Shown here: positions 35,761-45,124 of the stretch, in pieces | Numbering within the stretch: position 1 is the first letter of the stretch | Layout: every line of letters starts with the position of its first letter | Notes under the pieces: model-generated | The model's input: the letters and a program-made list of their open reading frames with translations, nothing else | The model's database searches: none | Told to the model about the DNA's origin: nothing | NCBI GenBank assembly: GCA_003249255.1 | Contig: QKJP01000026.1 | Location: 62,001-126,000 of the forward strand | Source: Bacteroidales bacterium | GTDB lineage: Bacteria; Bacteroidota; Bacteroidia; Bacteroidales; Marinilabiliaceae | Reading direction: 5' to 3' | DNA length: 64,000 nt | Program-made: the position numbers and the translations under genes

Positions 35761-38007
35761 TTAGACCTTTTCTTTTTCTGAAAGCTTGAATCCTGCAATT
35801 GCAAATCTGATTTCTGCAAAACTAATATTCTCACCCAGGTTTTCTTTGATTGGAGTTAGAGATGCATGACCAAGTTTTTTTATGGATGGCAATATGGTTT
35901 GGTATTTTTCGTCCGACAAAAAATCAGAAAGTTTTAGGACTCCTTCTTCAATAAAGTGCGCTAAATGGCCTTCGATAGTGGTAGTGGCTAAGGAGCGATC
36001 ACTAGCAATTTCTTTTACCGATTTTCCACTTTGATACAAGTCAAAGCTGATTTGTTTTGTGTTCACTTTTACTTTTTTATCAGCCTTTTGTTCTTGTGTT
36101 GTCTTTTTGTTCCCCGATTTTGTTACATCTTCTTTGTTAACGCTTACATTTTGAGTGATATAGCCTTTTTCTGCCAGCTCATTCCGAGACAATTCTTTGT
36201 TGTGGATGGTTGTATCAATAAGTGCTTCGGTCTTTTTAATGACGAATAAGTTTCTTTTGAGTAAGGCTTCGATTTCCTGTATTTCGCTGAGGTATTTTTT
36301 TGTTCCTTTCTGGCTCTTTACGTTATTTAAATGATGTTGAGTATTTACCACTAATTCTTCGAACAGAGGCGAGAAATAATTTATGGCTGCATTTACCCGT
36401 TCCTTGGTTAATGGCAAGTAATTACTACCGCCTTCTTTAAGAATTTTTCTGAGTTGTATTGTAAATTTATCTGCAATGCTTTGAAGTGGCGTAAACTGAT
36501 CGTATAATTTTTCAGCCCAAGCTTTGTGTTGTTGTTTATTTGATTTTTTTTCGTCTTTGTTGTAAGAGAGAATGTGGTATTTTAACTCATTAGCGGTTGG
36601 GCTAAAGTTAAAAGCATTTAAGAGTGCTTCTCTGATGTAAAGATGGATGTCTTTATTCAGTGTTAATTCTAAATTCTGCCCATCGTAGGTTTTTGCATAC
36701 GATTCAATTGCTTTATCAATAGAAACCATGTTGTTCGAAATGGGTTGCGATAAAACAAGACCATCTAAGGATGTTAAGCGCGACAAAGCAACATACATTT
36801 GTCCGGGCGCAAAAGCTTTGGAGACATCAATAATGGCTTTTTCAAATGTTAAACCCTGACTTTTATGAATGGTAATGGCCCAGGCTAGTTTGATGGGGTA
36901 ATGAATGAACTCACCAATGATTTTTTCTTCAATTTCGTTGGTTTCTTTATTTAAGGTGTAGCGTTTGTTTTCCCAAGTGTAGGGTTCTACCAGGGTAGCA
37001 TCGCTTCCGTCTTTAAAGCTCACTTCAATCAGGTCTTTTTGAAGCTTGCTCACAAAGCCAATTTTGCCATTGTAATAGCGCTGTTCGCCACTGTAGTCGT
37101 TTTTAATAAACATCACTTGGGCACCCACTTTTAGTTCTAGCTTTCCTTCAACCGGGAAAAGGTGCGGGTCAAAGTCTTTCACTACCTCTGCTTCAAAAAA
37201 GAAGGACTTTCCGTCCAGTTTTTTTAATGCTGAATTGTTCAAGTCATCTGCCAACTGGTTATGTGTGGTGAGCTGAATGTATCCGTCTTCTTTATCAGCA
37301 TCAAAACCGGGTTTGTAATGTTGATTTAGAACCGTAATGTCATTTGCGGTAATGGTATTGTTTCTAAGGTTATTAAGAATAGATATGAAATCCTGGTTTG
37401 ATTGCCTGTATATTTTGTTGAGTTCGATGTATACCGGCTCGCTTTGCTGTAGAACTTTCGCATTAAAGAAATAGGGTGAAGCGTAGTATTTGCTTAAATA
37501 GGCTTCTTCAGAGTGTTTGACCACAGGAGGAAGCTGCAATAAATCACCAATGAATAAGACTTGAATGCCTCCAAAAGGAATCTGCCTTTTTTTTCTCACA
37601 TTACGTAATATGGTGTCAATGGCATCTAATAAATCGGCACGCAGCATGCTTACTTCATCAATGATCAGAAGTTCTAGTTCCTGTAGCATTTTACGTTTTG
37701 TGCTATTCATGGAAAAGTCTTTGAATAGCGAGGCTGGCGTATTGATTTTTAAATTGGTTTGACTTTCGTGAAAGGTGATGTTTTCCGGGATGAAAGTTCC
37801 AAAGGGTAGTTGAAAAAGCGAATGCAAAGTAACTCCTTGCGCATTAATTGCCGCAATTCCGGTAGGTGCAGCTACAATGGTATTTTTATGGGTAGATTGT
37901 ATAATTTTTCGAAGAAAAGTGGTTTTACCGGTACCTGCTTTTCCGGTTAAAAATATGTGTCGGTTGGTGTTGTTTATAAATCTTGATGCAAATTCAGTAG
38001 CTTCCAT
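35761..38007 (-). CDS. PIF1-like superfamily 1 helicase with C-terminal HTH_40 domain
   Basis: A 748-aa DNA helicase. Walker A is GKAGTGKTTF (residues ~22-31), motif Ia APTGIAAINAQGVTLHS, Walker B IIDEVSM, motif III FIGDLLQLPPV, and the UvrD-like C-terminal motif LAWAITIHKSQGLTFEKA with YVALSR. The last ~95 residues form a helix-turn-helix domain (FDLYQSGKSVKEIASDRSLATTTIEGHLAHFI), the HTH_40 type also seen at the end of RecQ. It probably resolves stalled forks or G-rich DNA structures. It stands alone on the reverse strand. Confidence 0.9.
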   Translation of the reverse strand: MEATEFASRFINNTNRHIFLTGKAGTGKTTFLRKIIQSTHKNTIVAAPTGIAAINAQGVTLHSLFQLPFGTFIPENITFHESQTNLKINTPASLFKDFSMNSTKRKMLQELELLIIDEVSMLRADLLDAIDTILRNVRKKRQIPFGGIQVLFIGDLLQLPPVVKHSEEAYLSKYYASPYFFNAKVLQQSEPVYIELNKIYRQSNQDFISILNNLRNNTITANDITVLNQHYKPGFDADKEDGYIQLTTHNQLADDLNNSALKKLDGKSFFFEAEVVKDFDPHLFPVEGKLELKVGAQVMFIKNDYSGEQRYYNGKIGFVSKLQKDLIEVSFKDGSDATLVEPYTWENKRYTLNKETNEIEEKIIGEFIHYPIKLAWAITIHKSQGLTFEKAIIDVSKAFAPGQMYVALSRLTSLDGLVLSQPISNNMVSIDKAIESYAKTYDGQNLELTLNKDIHLYIREALLNAFNFSPTANELKYHILSYNKDEKKSNKQQHKAWAEKLYDQFTPLQSIADKFTIQLRKILKEGGSNYLPLTKERVNAAINYFSPLFEELVVNTQHHLNNVKSQKGTKKYLSEIQEIEALLKRNLFVIKKTEALIDTTIHNKELSRNELAEKGYITQNVSVNKEDVTKSGNKKTTQEQKADKKVKVNTKQISFDLYQSGKSVKEIASDRSLATTTIEGHLAHFIEEGVLKLSDFLSDEKYQTILPSIKKLGHASLTPIKENLGENISFAEIRFAIAGFKLSEKEKV

Positions 38008-38095
38008 AGTCTAATAAATCTTCCTTACGCGGTGAAAATTGAGTTCGGTTAAAATCTAGTTTTTATTGTTTTGTATAGAGATATGCAGATTATTT

Positions 38096-39946
38096 TTAAA
38101 CATTACTCTCTGTTTTATTCTTATGTACAGTCATCTCACAGTTTTTACAATCAAACTCTAAAGTGTAAGTATCCTTTTCGTTAAAAAGCGTGAGAGGTAA
38201 TTGTTCTTTTACTTTCGGGTTTTTCTTTAAGCATAAGTTTTGTTGGTCAAGGATGCAATGCTTCGTAGTCATTACTGTTACATCGTTTATAACTGCTTGT
38301 TTTTCAAAGCCCCAATCAATGTTTTTTACCCCATGTCGCTCATAAAAAGCTTTGGCTTTGTTGTTAATGATGTTGTTGGTGAAGTCTTTATGGTCTTCAG
38401 GAAATGGAATGTTATTGACACTGAAATGAATGGTTTTGTTGTGATAATTGATCAGTCTGTTTTCTTGATGTCGTTCGGTCAAAGTTCGTCTTAAGCCATT
38501 GAGATCTTTGGAAGGGAAAAACCATTTTTTTTCCAGGTTAATTCGAATATTTTCCGGTAAAAATGGGGTGTTGCCCATTTTAGAGAGTTGTTGTTTAATC
38601 TGCATAAAGGCCACTTCGCCATTAGTAGCCGGAGAGTGTTCAATGTTTTCAGCGATGTAACTTGTTTCAATTCCATCCTGATCGCTAATGGTGCCTGTGA
38701 ATCTTTCATCCACTTCATTGAGCTGAATATCAACGGGTATTTTCCGTGAAGTATTATCTTTTTTGAGGCTTTGGATAAAATCATGATCAAAGTTTCGATA
38801 GATGTTGGCTCCGGCGTAAAATGCTTTGATCTGATTGGGATAAATTTTGTTAGCATCTACTTTATTGATTTTTGCACCAATTAATTCTTTTTCTCTGGAA
38901 AAGAAACAGATGCCGTCTCCATTATGAATTGCCTTTTTTGAGTCAATGGTAAAATGATCTTTTTTTACAGAAATGATTCTGCCAATTTTTTCACCCATTG
39001 ATTTGGGCGTGTCGATGTTCCAGATGCCTTTCTGGCGACCATTGATAAAGTAAGATGTAAAACCGCGATTAAAAGATTTCTCAGGTTCAGAATCAAAATT
39101 TCCTGTAATCATACCGGAGCTATCTTTTGTTAAATTCTCGTGCTTGTTAATAATTTCATCTAAAGCTTTGCGATAGTGGCTTGTTACATTACTTACATAA
39201 TCTTTATCTTTTAATCTACCTTCAATTTTAAAAGAAGTAATGCCGGCTTTTATAAGGTCATATAAATGATCTGTAAGGTTTAAATCTTTGAGTGAGAGCA
39301 AATGTTTGTTTTTCTCAAGTACTTTACCTCTCTGATTTTTTAGGGAGTATTTCAATCGGCACGGTTGTCCGCATTCGCCACGGTTGGCACTTCTGCCATT
39401 AATGGCTGCACTCATGTAGCATTGTCCGCTATAGCATACGCACAAGGCTCCATGTATAAAATATTCGAGTCGTACATTTGTTTTTGAGCTGATTTCTTTG
39501 ATCTGATCAAGATTAAGTTCCCGGGCAAGAACAACTTGATCGAAGCCAACACGTTCTAAAAACTGAACTTTCTCCACGGTTCGATTATCTAACTGGGTGC
39601 TGGCGTGAATGGGAATCGGCGGGAGGTTGGTTTCCAGTAATCCCATATCTTGAATGATCACCGCATCAGCACCAATGTTGTAGGCGTCGTGAATGAGTTG
39701 GTTAGCTTTGTCAATTTCGTGATCAAACAGGAGCGTATTAATGGCAAGAAAAACTTTGGCTTTGTAAAGGTGAGCATGTTTTATTAATTGCTCGATATCT
39801 TGGAGTGGGTTGCCTGCTTCTTTTCTGGCTCCAAATCCGGGGCCACCTATGTATACTGAATCTGCACCATGGTTTATGGCGCTAATTCCACATTCCAGAT
39901 TTTTAGCCGGTGATAATAATTCTAAAGACCTTGTTTTGTTTTGCAT
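38096..39946 (-). CDS. U32 peptidase-family protein, RlhA-like 23S rRNA hydroxylase
   Basis: A 616-aa protein starting at MQNKTRSLELLSPAK; the upstream ATG at 39988 only adds an unconserved stretch. The U32 core shows ELLSPAKNLECGISAINHGADSVYIGGP, HASTQLDN and EYFIHGALCVCYSGQCYMS, with the cluster-binding Cys set (C-Y-S-G-Q-C ... RGECGQPC). A DUF3656-like region follows, and the C-terminus adds a Cys pair (FDCKNCEM). E. coli RlhA, of this architecture, hydroxylates C2501 of 23S rRNA. It is divergent from the SLC13 gene. Confidence 0.85.
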   Translation of the reverse strand: MQNKTRSLELLSPAKNLECGISAINHGADSVYIGGPGFGARKEAGNPLQDIEQLIKHAHLYKAKVFLAINTLLFDHEIDKANQLIHDAYNIGADAVIIQDMGLLETNLPPIPIHASTQLDNRTVEKVQFLERVGFDQVVLARELNLDQIKEISSKTNVRLEYFIHGALCVCYSGQCYMSAAINGRSANRGECGQPCRLKYSLKNQRGKVLEKNKHLLSLKDLNLTDHLYDLIKAGITSFKIEGRLKDKDYVSNVTSHYRKALDEIINKHENLTKDSSGMITGNFDSEPEKSFNRGFTSYFINGRQKGIWNIDTPKSMGEKIGRIISVKKDHFTIDSKKAIHNGDGICFFSREKELIGAKINKVDANKIYPNQIKAFYAGANIYRNFDHDFIQSLKKDNTSRKIPVDIQLNEVDERFTGTISDQDGIETSYIAENIEHSPATNGEVAFMQIKQQLSKMGNTPFLPENIRINLEKKWFFPSKDLNGLRRTLTERHQENRLINYHNKTIHFSVNNIPFPEDHKDFTNNIINNKAKAFYERHGVKNIDWGFEKQAVINDVTVMTTKHCILDQQNLCLKKNPKVKEQLPLTLFNEKDTYTLEFDCKNCEMTVHKNKTESNV

Positions 39947-40005
39947 TCTTACGCTTGTTTTGTACTGAAAAGTATCCTTACATGCCAATTGTTAATAGAA
40001 ATTTC

Positions 40006-40013
40006 TATTTTTG
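40006..40013 (+). promoter_or_regulatory. -7 element of the SLC13 transporter promoter
   Basis: TATTTTTG matches TAnnTTTG, 57 bases before the start codon at 40070. A TTG occurs upstream but with a spacer of only about 14 bases, so the match is partial. Confidence 0.45.
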
Positions 40014-40069
40014 CTCGTGTTGTAAGGTACCGGGTACAAATTTACGACAATAATTTATACAGCTAACCA

Positions 40070-41848
40070 ATGCAGCATTTTGATGTCATAATTGTTTTTG
40101 TAGTAATGGCTTTCATCCTTATTTCTTTGTACAAAGAATTAATGGGGGCAGCGTTTACTTTTTTCATTGCAGTCATGGCTCTGGGGGTTTTTGGGATTTT
40201 AACACCTTCTGAAATATTGGGAGGTTTTGCCAATGAACAGTTAGCCGTTATTATCATGCTTTTGCTGTTGGGCGATTCCATCAGGCAAACTTCTGTTATT
40301 GAAATTTTCTTTTCAAAGATATTTCCAAGGTCAACTTCTTACCGTGGATTTTTAGCGCGAATGATGTTATGGGTTGGGGGCTTTTCTGCATTTTTAAACA
40401 ATACGCCTCTGGTTGCTGTGATGATGCCGTATGTGCACCAATGGAGTAAAAAAAACAATGTAGCTCCATCAAAGCTTCTGATGCCACTATCTTTTGCCGC
40501 CATTTTGGGAGGTTGTGTAACCTTAATTGGTACTTCTACCAACCTGATTGTGGGTGGTATGGTGGTTGATCAGGATATTATTCCGAATATGAGGGAGTTG
40601 GAAATGTTCGATTTTTTTTGGGTCGGTTTTCCCATGTTGGTTGTTGGGTTTTTGTACCTCTATTTCTTTTCCTACCGATTATTGCCGGCTAAAAAGTCTG
40701 TGATCGATAATTTTGTGGAGAACGAACGGAAGTATCTGGTTGAAGCCATGGTAAGAAAAAATTCCAAACTGGCAGGATTGTCATTGGAGGAAGCCGATTT
40801 GAAAAATACCCATGGGCTTTATCTGGTGGATATTTGTCGTGGTAAATACACTTTTCAAGTAACCGATAGTTCTTTTGTGTTGCGTGAAGGCGATTTGTTG
40901 CGTTTTGCGGGCGATACCAATCATATTTCGGAATTACTCAACGAAAATAGTGGGCTCATGGTTCCGGGTGTTGGAATGATGTCTAAGCTAAAAAAAGCCC
41001 AGGTTGTTGAGATTGTAATTTCTCACAGTAGTACACTTATTACAAAAGCAGTACAGGATGTGAATTTTAGAGGGCGTTATGATTCTGCTTTAATCGCTAT
41101 TCATCGAAATGGCGAACGTATTACTACCGCTATTGATGAAGTGAGGCTAAAAGCGGGTGATGTTTTACTGCTGTTGGCCGGCGATAGTCTTTCAACCCGG
41201 ATGCAGGGCGAAAATGATTTTTATGTAATTTCTCAAGTAAAAGAGCTTCGTAAACCCGAACGATATAAAATTTATGTGCTTTTCGGAGGAACTCTTTTAG
41301 CTATTTTATTGGCAGCTTTAAAATTAGTTCCCTTATTTATCGGATTAGTACTAGTGCTAGCTGCTATCAATTTGCTGGGTATCGTTTCTGCGAAAGATTT
41401 ACCTAAAAGCATTGATTATAATTTAGGGGTGATTATTGCCTTGTCTTTAGCTTTGGGTACTGCTATGATTAAGACTGGTGTGGCTGAAATGATTGCAGAT
41501 GTAGTGATTAGGGTGTTTTCGCCATTTGGTAAAGTCTCTCTCTTGTTTGGGATTTACTTAATAACCTCTATTTTAGCAGCATATATTACCAATAAAGCGG
41601 CCGTAGCCATTGTGTTCCCTATTTCTATTACGGCAGCAGCAAACATAGGGCTGGATCCCACCCCATTCGCTTTGGTTGTTTCCTTTGCAGCAGCCGCAAA
41701 CTTTATTACGCCTATAGGTTATCAAACCAACCTGATGGTATATGGTCCCGGAGGTTATAATTTTAGAGATTTCTTTCGGGTTGGATTTCCATTAACAGTC
41801 ATTTACATGTTGATGACTGTGGGTATTTTAAGCTATATGTACTTCTAA
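40070..41848 (+). CDS. SLC13/DASS-family transporter with paired RCK_C domains
   Basis: A 592-aa membrane protein. The two halves each have about five or six helices (1-205 and ~405-592), joined by a cytoplasmic insert with two TrkA-C (RCK_C) domains (~225-395, each ending in LRFAGD / LLLLAGD strands). The SNT-like motifs are seen as FLNNTPLVAVMMP with GTSTNLIVGG, and ITNKAAVAIVFP with ANFITPIGYQTNLMVYGPGGY. Members move sulfate, phosphate or dicarboxylates with sodium or protons. The substrate cannot be chosen here. Confidence 0.88.
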   Translation: MQHFDVIIVFVVMAFILISLYKELMGAAFTFFIAVMALGVFGILTPSEILGGFANEQLAVIIMLLLLGDSIRQTSVIEIFFSKIFPRSTSYRGFLARMMLWVGGFSAFLNNTPLVAVMMPYVHQWSKKNNVAPSKLLMPLSFAAILGGCVTLIGTSTNLIVGGMVVDQDIIPNMRELEMFDFFWVGFPMLVVGFLYLYFFSYRLLPAKKSVIDNFVENERKYLVEAMVRKNSKLAGLSLEEADLKNTHGLYLVDICRGKYTFQVTDSSFVLREGDLLRFAGDTNHISELLNENSGLMVPGVGMMSKLKKAQVVEIVISHSSTLITKAVQDVNFRGRYDSALIAIHRNGERITTAIDEVRLKAGDVLLLLAGDSLSTRMQGENDFYVISQVKELRKPERYKIYVLFGGTLLAILLAALKLVPLFIGLVLVLAAINLLGIVSAKDLPKSIDYNLGVIIALSLALGTAMIKTGVAEMIADVVIRVFSPFGKVSLLFGIYLITSILAAYITNKAAVAIVFPISITAAANIGLDPTPFALVVSFAAAANFITPIGYQTNLMVYGPGGYNFRDFFRVGFPLTVIYMLMTVGILSYMYF

Positions 41849-41933
41849 AAAAAACAATTTCAGGATTGCAAAAAGTGCTTTTAGACTTTTATTTTTAGTT
41901 TAATATTGAACTTTAATGTAAAAATGTGTTTAA

Positions 41934-41950
41934 AAGTAGAAAATACTTTT
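41934..41950. promoter_or_regulatory. Palindromic operator candidate at the Nudix-regulator promoter
   Basis: AAAAGTA-AAA-TACTTTT is a perfect inverted repeat with 7-base arms. It directly abuts the -7 element of the promoter for the Nudix-type regulator gene, sharing base 41950. The position is that of a repressor site, and autoregulation is the simplest reading. Confidence 0.55.
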
Positions 41951-41957
41951 ATCTTTG
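41950..41957 (+). promoter_or_regulatory. -7 element of the regulator/gal operon promoter
   Basis: TATCTTTG matches TAnnTTTG and ends 18 bases before the start codon at 41976, leaving a very short leader. The -33 position has no clear TTG. Confidence 0.55.
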
Positions 41958-41975
41958 GCAGTCTAAGGGATAAAC

Positions 41976-42668
41976 ATGCTTTACGATCAATTTCATAAAA
42001 CAAGACGTTATTTTGCCGTCGACTGTGTGATCTTTGGATATCAGGGAGAGCAGTTGAAATTGTTGTTGTTTAAGCGTAAGCTCGAACCTGCCAAAGGTCA
42101 ATGGTCCTTGATAGGCGGTTGGGTTAAAGAAGATGAATCAACCGAAGGTGCAGCACATCGAGTGTTGCAGGTTACTACCGGGTTAAAAGATATTTATCAG
42201 GAACAGGTTTATACATTTTCTCATCCAAGTCGAGATCCCGGAGGTAATGTTGTAACGGTTGCCTATTATGCTTTGATTAATATTGATGAAAAGATTAATG
42301 AGCTAATTGAACAGCATGGAGCTCAGTGGTTTCCATTAAATACTTTACCACAGTTAATTTTTGACCACTCCGAAATTGTTGAAAAAGCTTTAGATAAGTT
42401 GCGCTTCAAAGCGACTTACGAATTGATAGGGAAACAGTTGCTGGCTGAGAAATTTACCTTGTCTCAACTGCGAAGATTATACAACGAAATATTTCAAACC
42501 GACTTTGACCCCGGAAATTTTAGAAAGAAAGTCATGTCTTTAAAAGTTTTAGAAAAAACAAATGAAAAAGACATGTCAGAATCCCGCAAAGGTGCGTTTT
42601 ATTTTAAGTTTATTGAAGAGGATGAGACCCAAGAAAAGTCAGGTCCTATTTTTAAAAGGTCTATTTAA
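41976..42668 (+). CDS. Nudix-derived transcription regulator (NrtR/AraR type)
   Basis: A 230-aa protein: Nudix domain (1-~145) plus winged helix (~150-215, FTLSQLRRLYNEIFQTDFDPGNFRKKV). The Nudix box is broken: from Gly48 the series keeps Glu54, Arg62 and Gly69, but the three catalytic Glu positions are Val63, Val66 and Thr67, so it cannot hydrolyse nucleotides. Such inactive Nudix proteins act as sugar- or nucleotide-responsive regulators; Bacteroidota AraR is of this kind. It is 34 bases upstream of galT, which suggests control of galactose genes. Confidence 0.85.
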   Translation: MLYDQFHKTRRYFAVDCVIFGYQGEQLKLLLFKRKLEPAKGQWSLIGGWVKEDESTEGAAHRVLQVTTGLKDIYQEQVYTFSHPSRDPGGNVVTVAYYALINIDEKINELIEQHGAQWFPLNTLPQLIFDHSEIVEKALDKLRFKATYELIGKQLLAEKFTLSQLRRLYNEIFQTDFDPGNFRKKVMSLKVLEKTNEKDMSESRKGAFYFKFIEEDETQEKSGPIFKRSI

Positions 42669-42702
42669 CTAGAATTTTATAATTGCAATAATAAAAACTG
42701 TA

Positions 42703-43749
42703 ATGGAAACATTTGAATTTACTGAACATTCACACAGAAGATACAATGCCTTAACCGGAGAGTGGGTATTAGTATCGCCACATAGAACTAAAAGACCTTG
42801 GCAAGGTAAGGTTGAAAAACCACCTGTAGACGATCGTCCAGAGTACGATCCTAAGTGTTACTTGTGTCCCGGAAACGAGCGTATTGGAGGGGAGAAAAAT
42901 CCGGAGTATAAAGATGTTTATGTTTTTCAAAACGACTTTAGCGCCTTAGTGCCGGATATTCCGGATGGTGACTTTATTAAAGGTGACCTGTTTAGAGCAG
43001 AGAGCGAAAGAGGTTTCTGTAAAGTAATTTGTTTTTCACCACGTCACGATTTAACTATTCCAGAGATGGAAGTTGATGCCATCAAAAAGGTTGTAGATCT
43101 TTGGCAGAAAGAATACAAAGAAATTGGTGGTTTAGATTACATCAACCACGTACAGATTTTCGAAAACAAAGGTGACATCATGGGTTGTAGTAACCCTCAC
43201 CCGCATGGTCAGATCTGGGCACAAACATCTGTACCTGGCGAGCCTGCAAAAGAGTCTATCAAGCAAAAGGAATACTTCGAGAAGCATGGTAAGACTTTAT
43301 TAGAAGATTACGTTGCTGAAGAATTGGCTTCTGGTGAGCGTGTCTTAGTTGAAAATGATCACTTTGTGGCTTTAGTTCCTTTCTGGGCTAACTGGCCCTT
43401 CGAAACAATGATCATCAGTAAGAAAGCGAAACAAAGCTTAGCAGAGCTTAATGAAGAAGAAAAGTTAGCATTAGCAGATGCATATAAGAAATTAACTGTT
43501 ATGTACGATAACCTGTTTGAGGTTTCATTCCCTTATTCAGCAGGTATTCACCAAGCGCCAACGGATGGTAAAGATTACCCGGAGTGGCATTTGCACATGC
43601 ATTTCTACCCACCATTGTTACGTTCTGCATCCGTGAAGAAATTCATGGTAGGTTACGAAATGATGGCTAACCCACAGCGTGATATTACAGCCGAACAAGC
43701 AGCTGAGAAGTTAAGAGCTTTACCTACGGTACACTTCAAAGAACAATAA
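42703..43749 (+). CDS. galT: Galactose-1-phosphate uridylyltransferase
   Basis: A 348-aa HIT-superfamily enzyme of the Leloir pathway that exchanges UMP between UDP-glucose and galactose 1-phosphate. The active-site HPH motif is present as [13 protein letters not shown], and zinc-site Cys residues are in CYLCPGN. The second HxHxH strand is [12 protein letters not shown]. Codon use (AAC, CAC and TTC enriched) suggests high expression. It is followed by galK after 21 bases and preceded by the Nudix-type regulator. Confidence 0.96.
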   Translation: METFEFTEHSHRRYNALTGEWVLVSPHRTKRPWQGKVEKPPVDDRPEYDPKCYLCPGNERIGGEKNPEYKDVYVFQNDFSALVPDIPDGDFIKGDLFRAESERGFCKVICFSPRHDLTIPEMEVDAIKKVVDLWQKEYKEIGGLDYINHVQIFENKGDIMGCSNPHPHGQIWAQTSVPGEPAKESIKQKEYFEKHGKTLLEDYVAEELASGERVLVENDHFVALVPFWANWPFETMIISKKAKQSLAELNEEEKLALADAYKKLTVMYDNLFEVSFPYSAGIHQAPTDGKDYPEWHLHMHFYPPLLRSASVKKFMVGYEMMANPQRDITAEQAAEKLRALPTVHFKEQ

Positions 43750-43770
43750 CATAACTTAAACAAAGAAAAA

Positions 43771-45048
43771 ATGTCAAAAATAGCTGACTTAGTAGCGAAA
43801 ATTAATGGGGGAGATAACCCGTTATTTAAAGAATTATATGGTAACGATACTGCAGTTTTAAAAGAGCAAGCAAATCGTTACATCAAATACATGGATGAGT
43901 TTAAAAACATCTATGGTTCTGATGAGGTAACTTTATTAAGCTCACCTGGCCGTACAGAAGTTGGTGGTAATCACACAGATCACCAATTAGGACGCGTTTT
44001 AGCAGGTGCAGTAAACTTAGATAACATTGCAGTTGCTGCTTCTAACGGAACAAATACTGTAAAGATTACTTCTATTGGTTTCGCTCCTTTCGAAGTTGAT
44101 TTAAGTGATTTAGAAGTTACTGAATTCAAAGTAACGCCTGGTAACTTAGTGAAGTCTATCGCTAAAGGTATGAAAGAGCTAGGTTTTGAAATTGGTGGTT
44201 TCAACGCAGTTATTCATGGTTGTGTACCTGAAGGTTCTGGTTTAAGTTCTTCTGCTTCTTTCGAAACTTTAATTGGTGCGATCTTCTCTAACTTATTTAA
44301 CGCTGGTAAATTAGATCCTGTAGATAACGCTAAGTTAGGTCAGAAAGCAGAGCACGCATGTAAGAAATTCTGTGGTTTAATGGATCAGACAGCTTGTGCG
44401 GTTGGTGGTTTTATTACCATCGATTTTGCTGATGCTGCAAATCCTATTGTAAAAGCTTTAGATTTTGATTTCGCAACAACTGGTTATTCATTAGTAATTA
44501 CTAACACAGGTGGTAGCCACGGTGGATTAGATGAAGAGTACAACGCCCTACCGGGTGAGATGAAATCGGTTGCGAAAGAGTTAGGTCAGGAAGTATTACG
44601 TCCTTTATCGATGGATGATATTGTAAAAGGAATGCCTGCTATTCGTGAGAAAGTTGGAGACCGTGCTTTATTGCGTTCGATTCACTTCCAGGCTGATAAT
44701 GCTCGTGTTGTAGAGCAGGTAGATGCTTTAGAAACTAATAAGTTTGATAAATTCTTAGAATTAGTAATCGAGTCTGGTTTCAGTTCATACATGTACAACC
44801 AAAACATCTTTGTTGGTGGTCATACCAAAGAGCAAAATGTGGCTTTAGGTTTAGCACTTTCTGATTTAGTATTAAAAGGTAAAGGTGCATGGCGTGTACA
44901 CGGTGGTGGATTTGCCGGAACCATTCAGGCATTTGTACCAAATGATTTATTAGACGAGTACATCTCTACTTTAGAGTCTGTATTTGGTGAGGGTAACTGC
45001 CATAAGTTATTCATCCGTTCTAAAGGATCAATTGCATTAGATCTTTAA
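43771..45048 (+). CDS. galK: Galactokinase
   Basis: A 425-aa GHMP-family kinase that phosphorylates galactose at C1. The galactokinase signature appears as SSPGRTEVGGNHTDHQLG, the ATP loop as GCVPEGSGLSSSASFE, and the third GHMP motif as HGGGFAGTIQAFV. It is somewhat longer than enterobacterial GalK (about 380 aa), as in other Bacteroidota. It sits between galT and the sugar permease gene, and a terminator after it suggests reduced read-through into the permease. Confidence 0.94.
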   Translation: MSKIADLVAKINGGDNPLFKELYGNDTAVLKEQANRYIKYMDEFKNIYGSDEVTLLSSPGRTEVGGNHTDHQLGRVLAGAVNLDNIAVAASNGTNTVKITSIGFAPFEVDLSDLEVTEFKVTPGNLVKSIAKGMKELGFEIGGFNAVIHGCVPEGSGLSSSASFETLIGAIFSNLFNAGKLDPVDNAKLGQKAEHACKKFCGLMDQTACAVGGFITIDFADAANPIVKALDFDFATTGYSLVITNTGGSHGGLDEEYNALPGEMKSVAKELGQEVLRPLSMDDIVKGMPAIREKVGDRALLRSIHFQADNARVVEQVDALETNKFDKFLELVIESGFSSYMYNQNIFVGGHTKEQNVALGLALSDLVLKGKGAWRVHGGGFAGTIQAFVPNDLLDEYISTLESVFGEGNCHKLFIRSKGSIALDL

Positions 45049-45062
45049 TAAGTATTAATATA

Positions 45063-45090
45063 ATGGGCACTTTTTTAGGTGCCCATTTTG
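45063..45090 (+). terminator. Rho-independent terminator after galK
   Basis: Perfect stem ATGGGCAC / GTGCCCAT with an eight-base T-rich loop, followed by TTTTG. It separates galTK from the permease gene, at least in part. Confidence 0.85.
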
Positions 45091-45124
45091 TGTTTAATTA
45101 AATCCAAATTTATTTTTAGAAATC

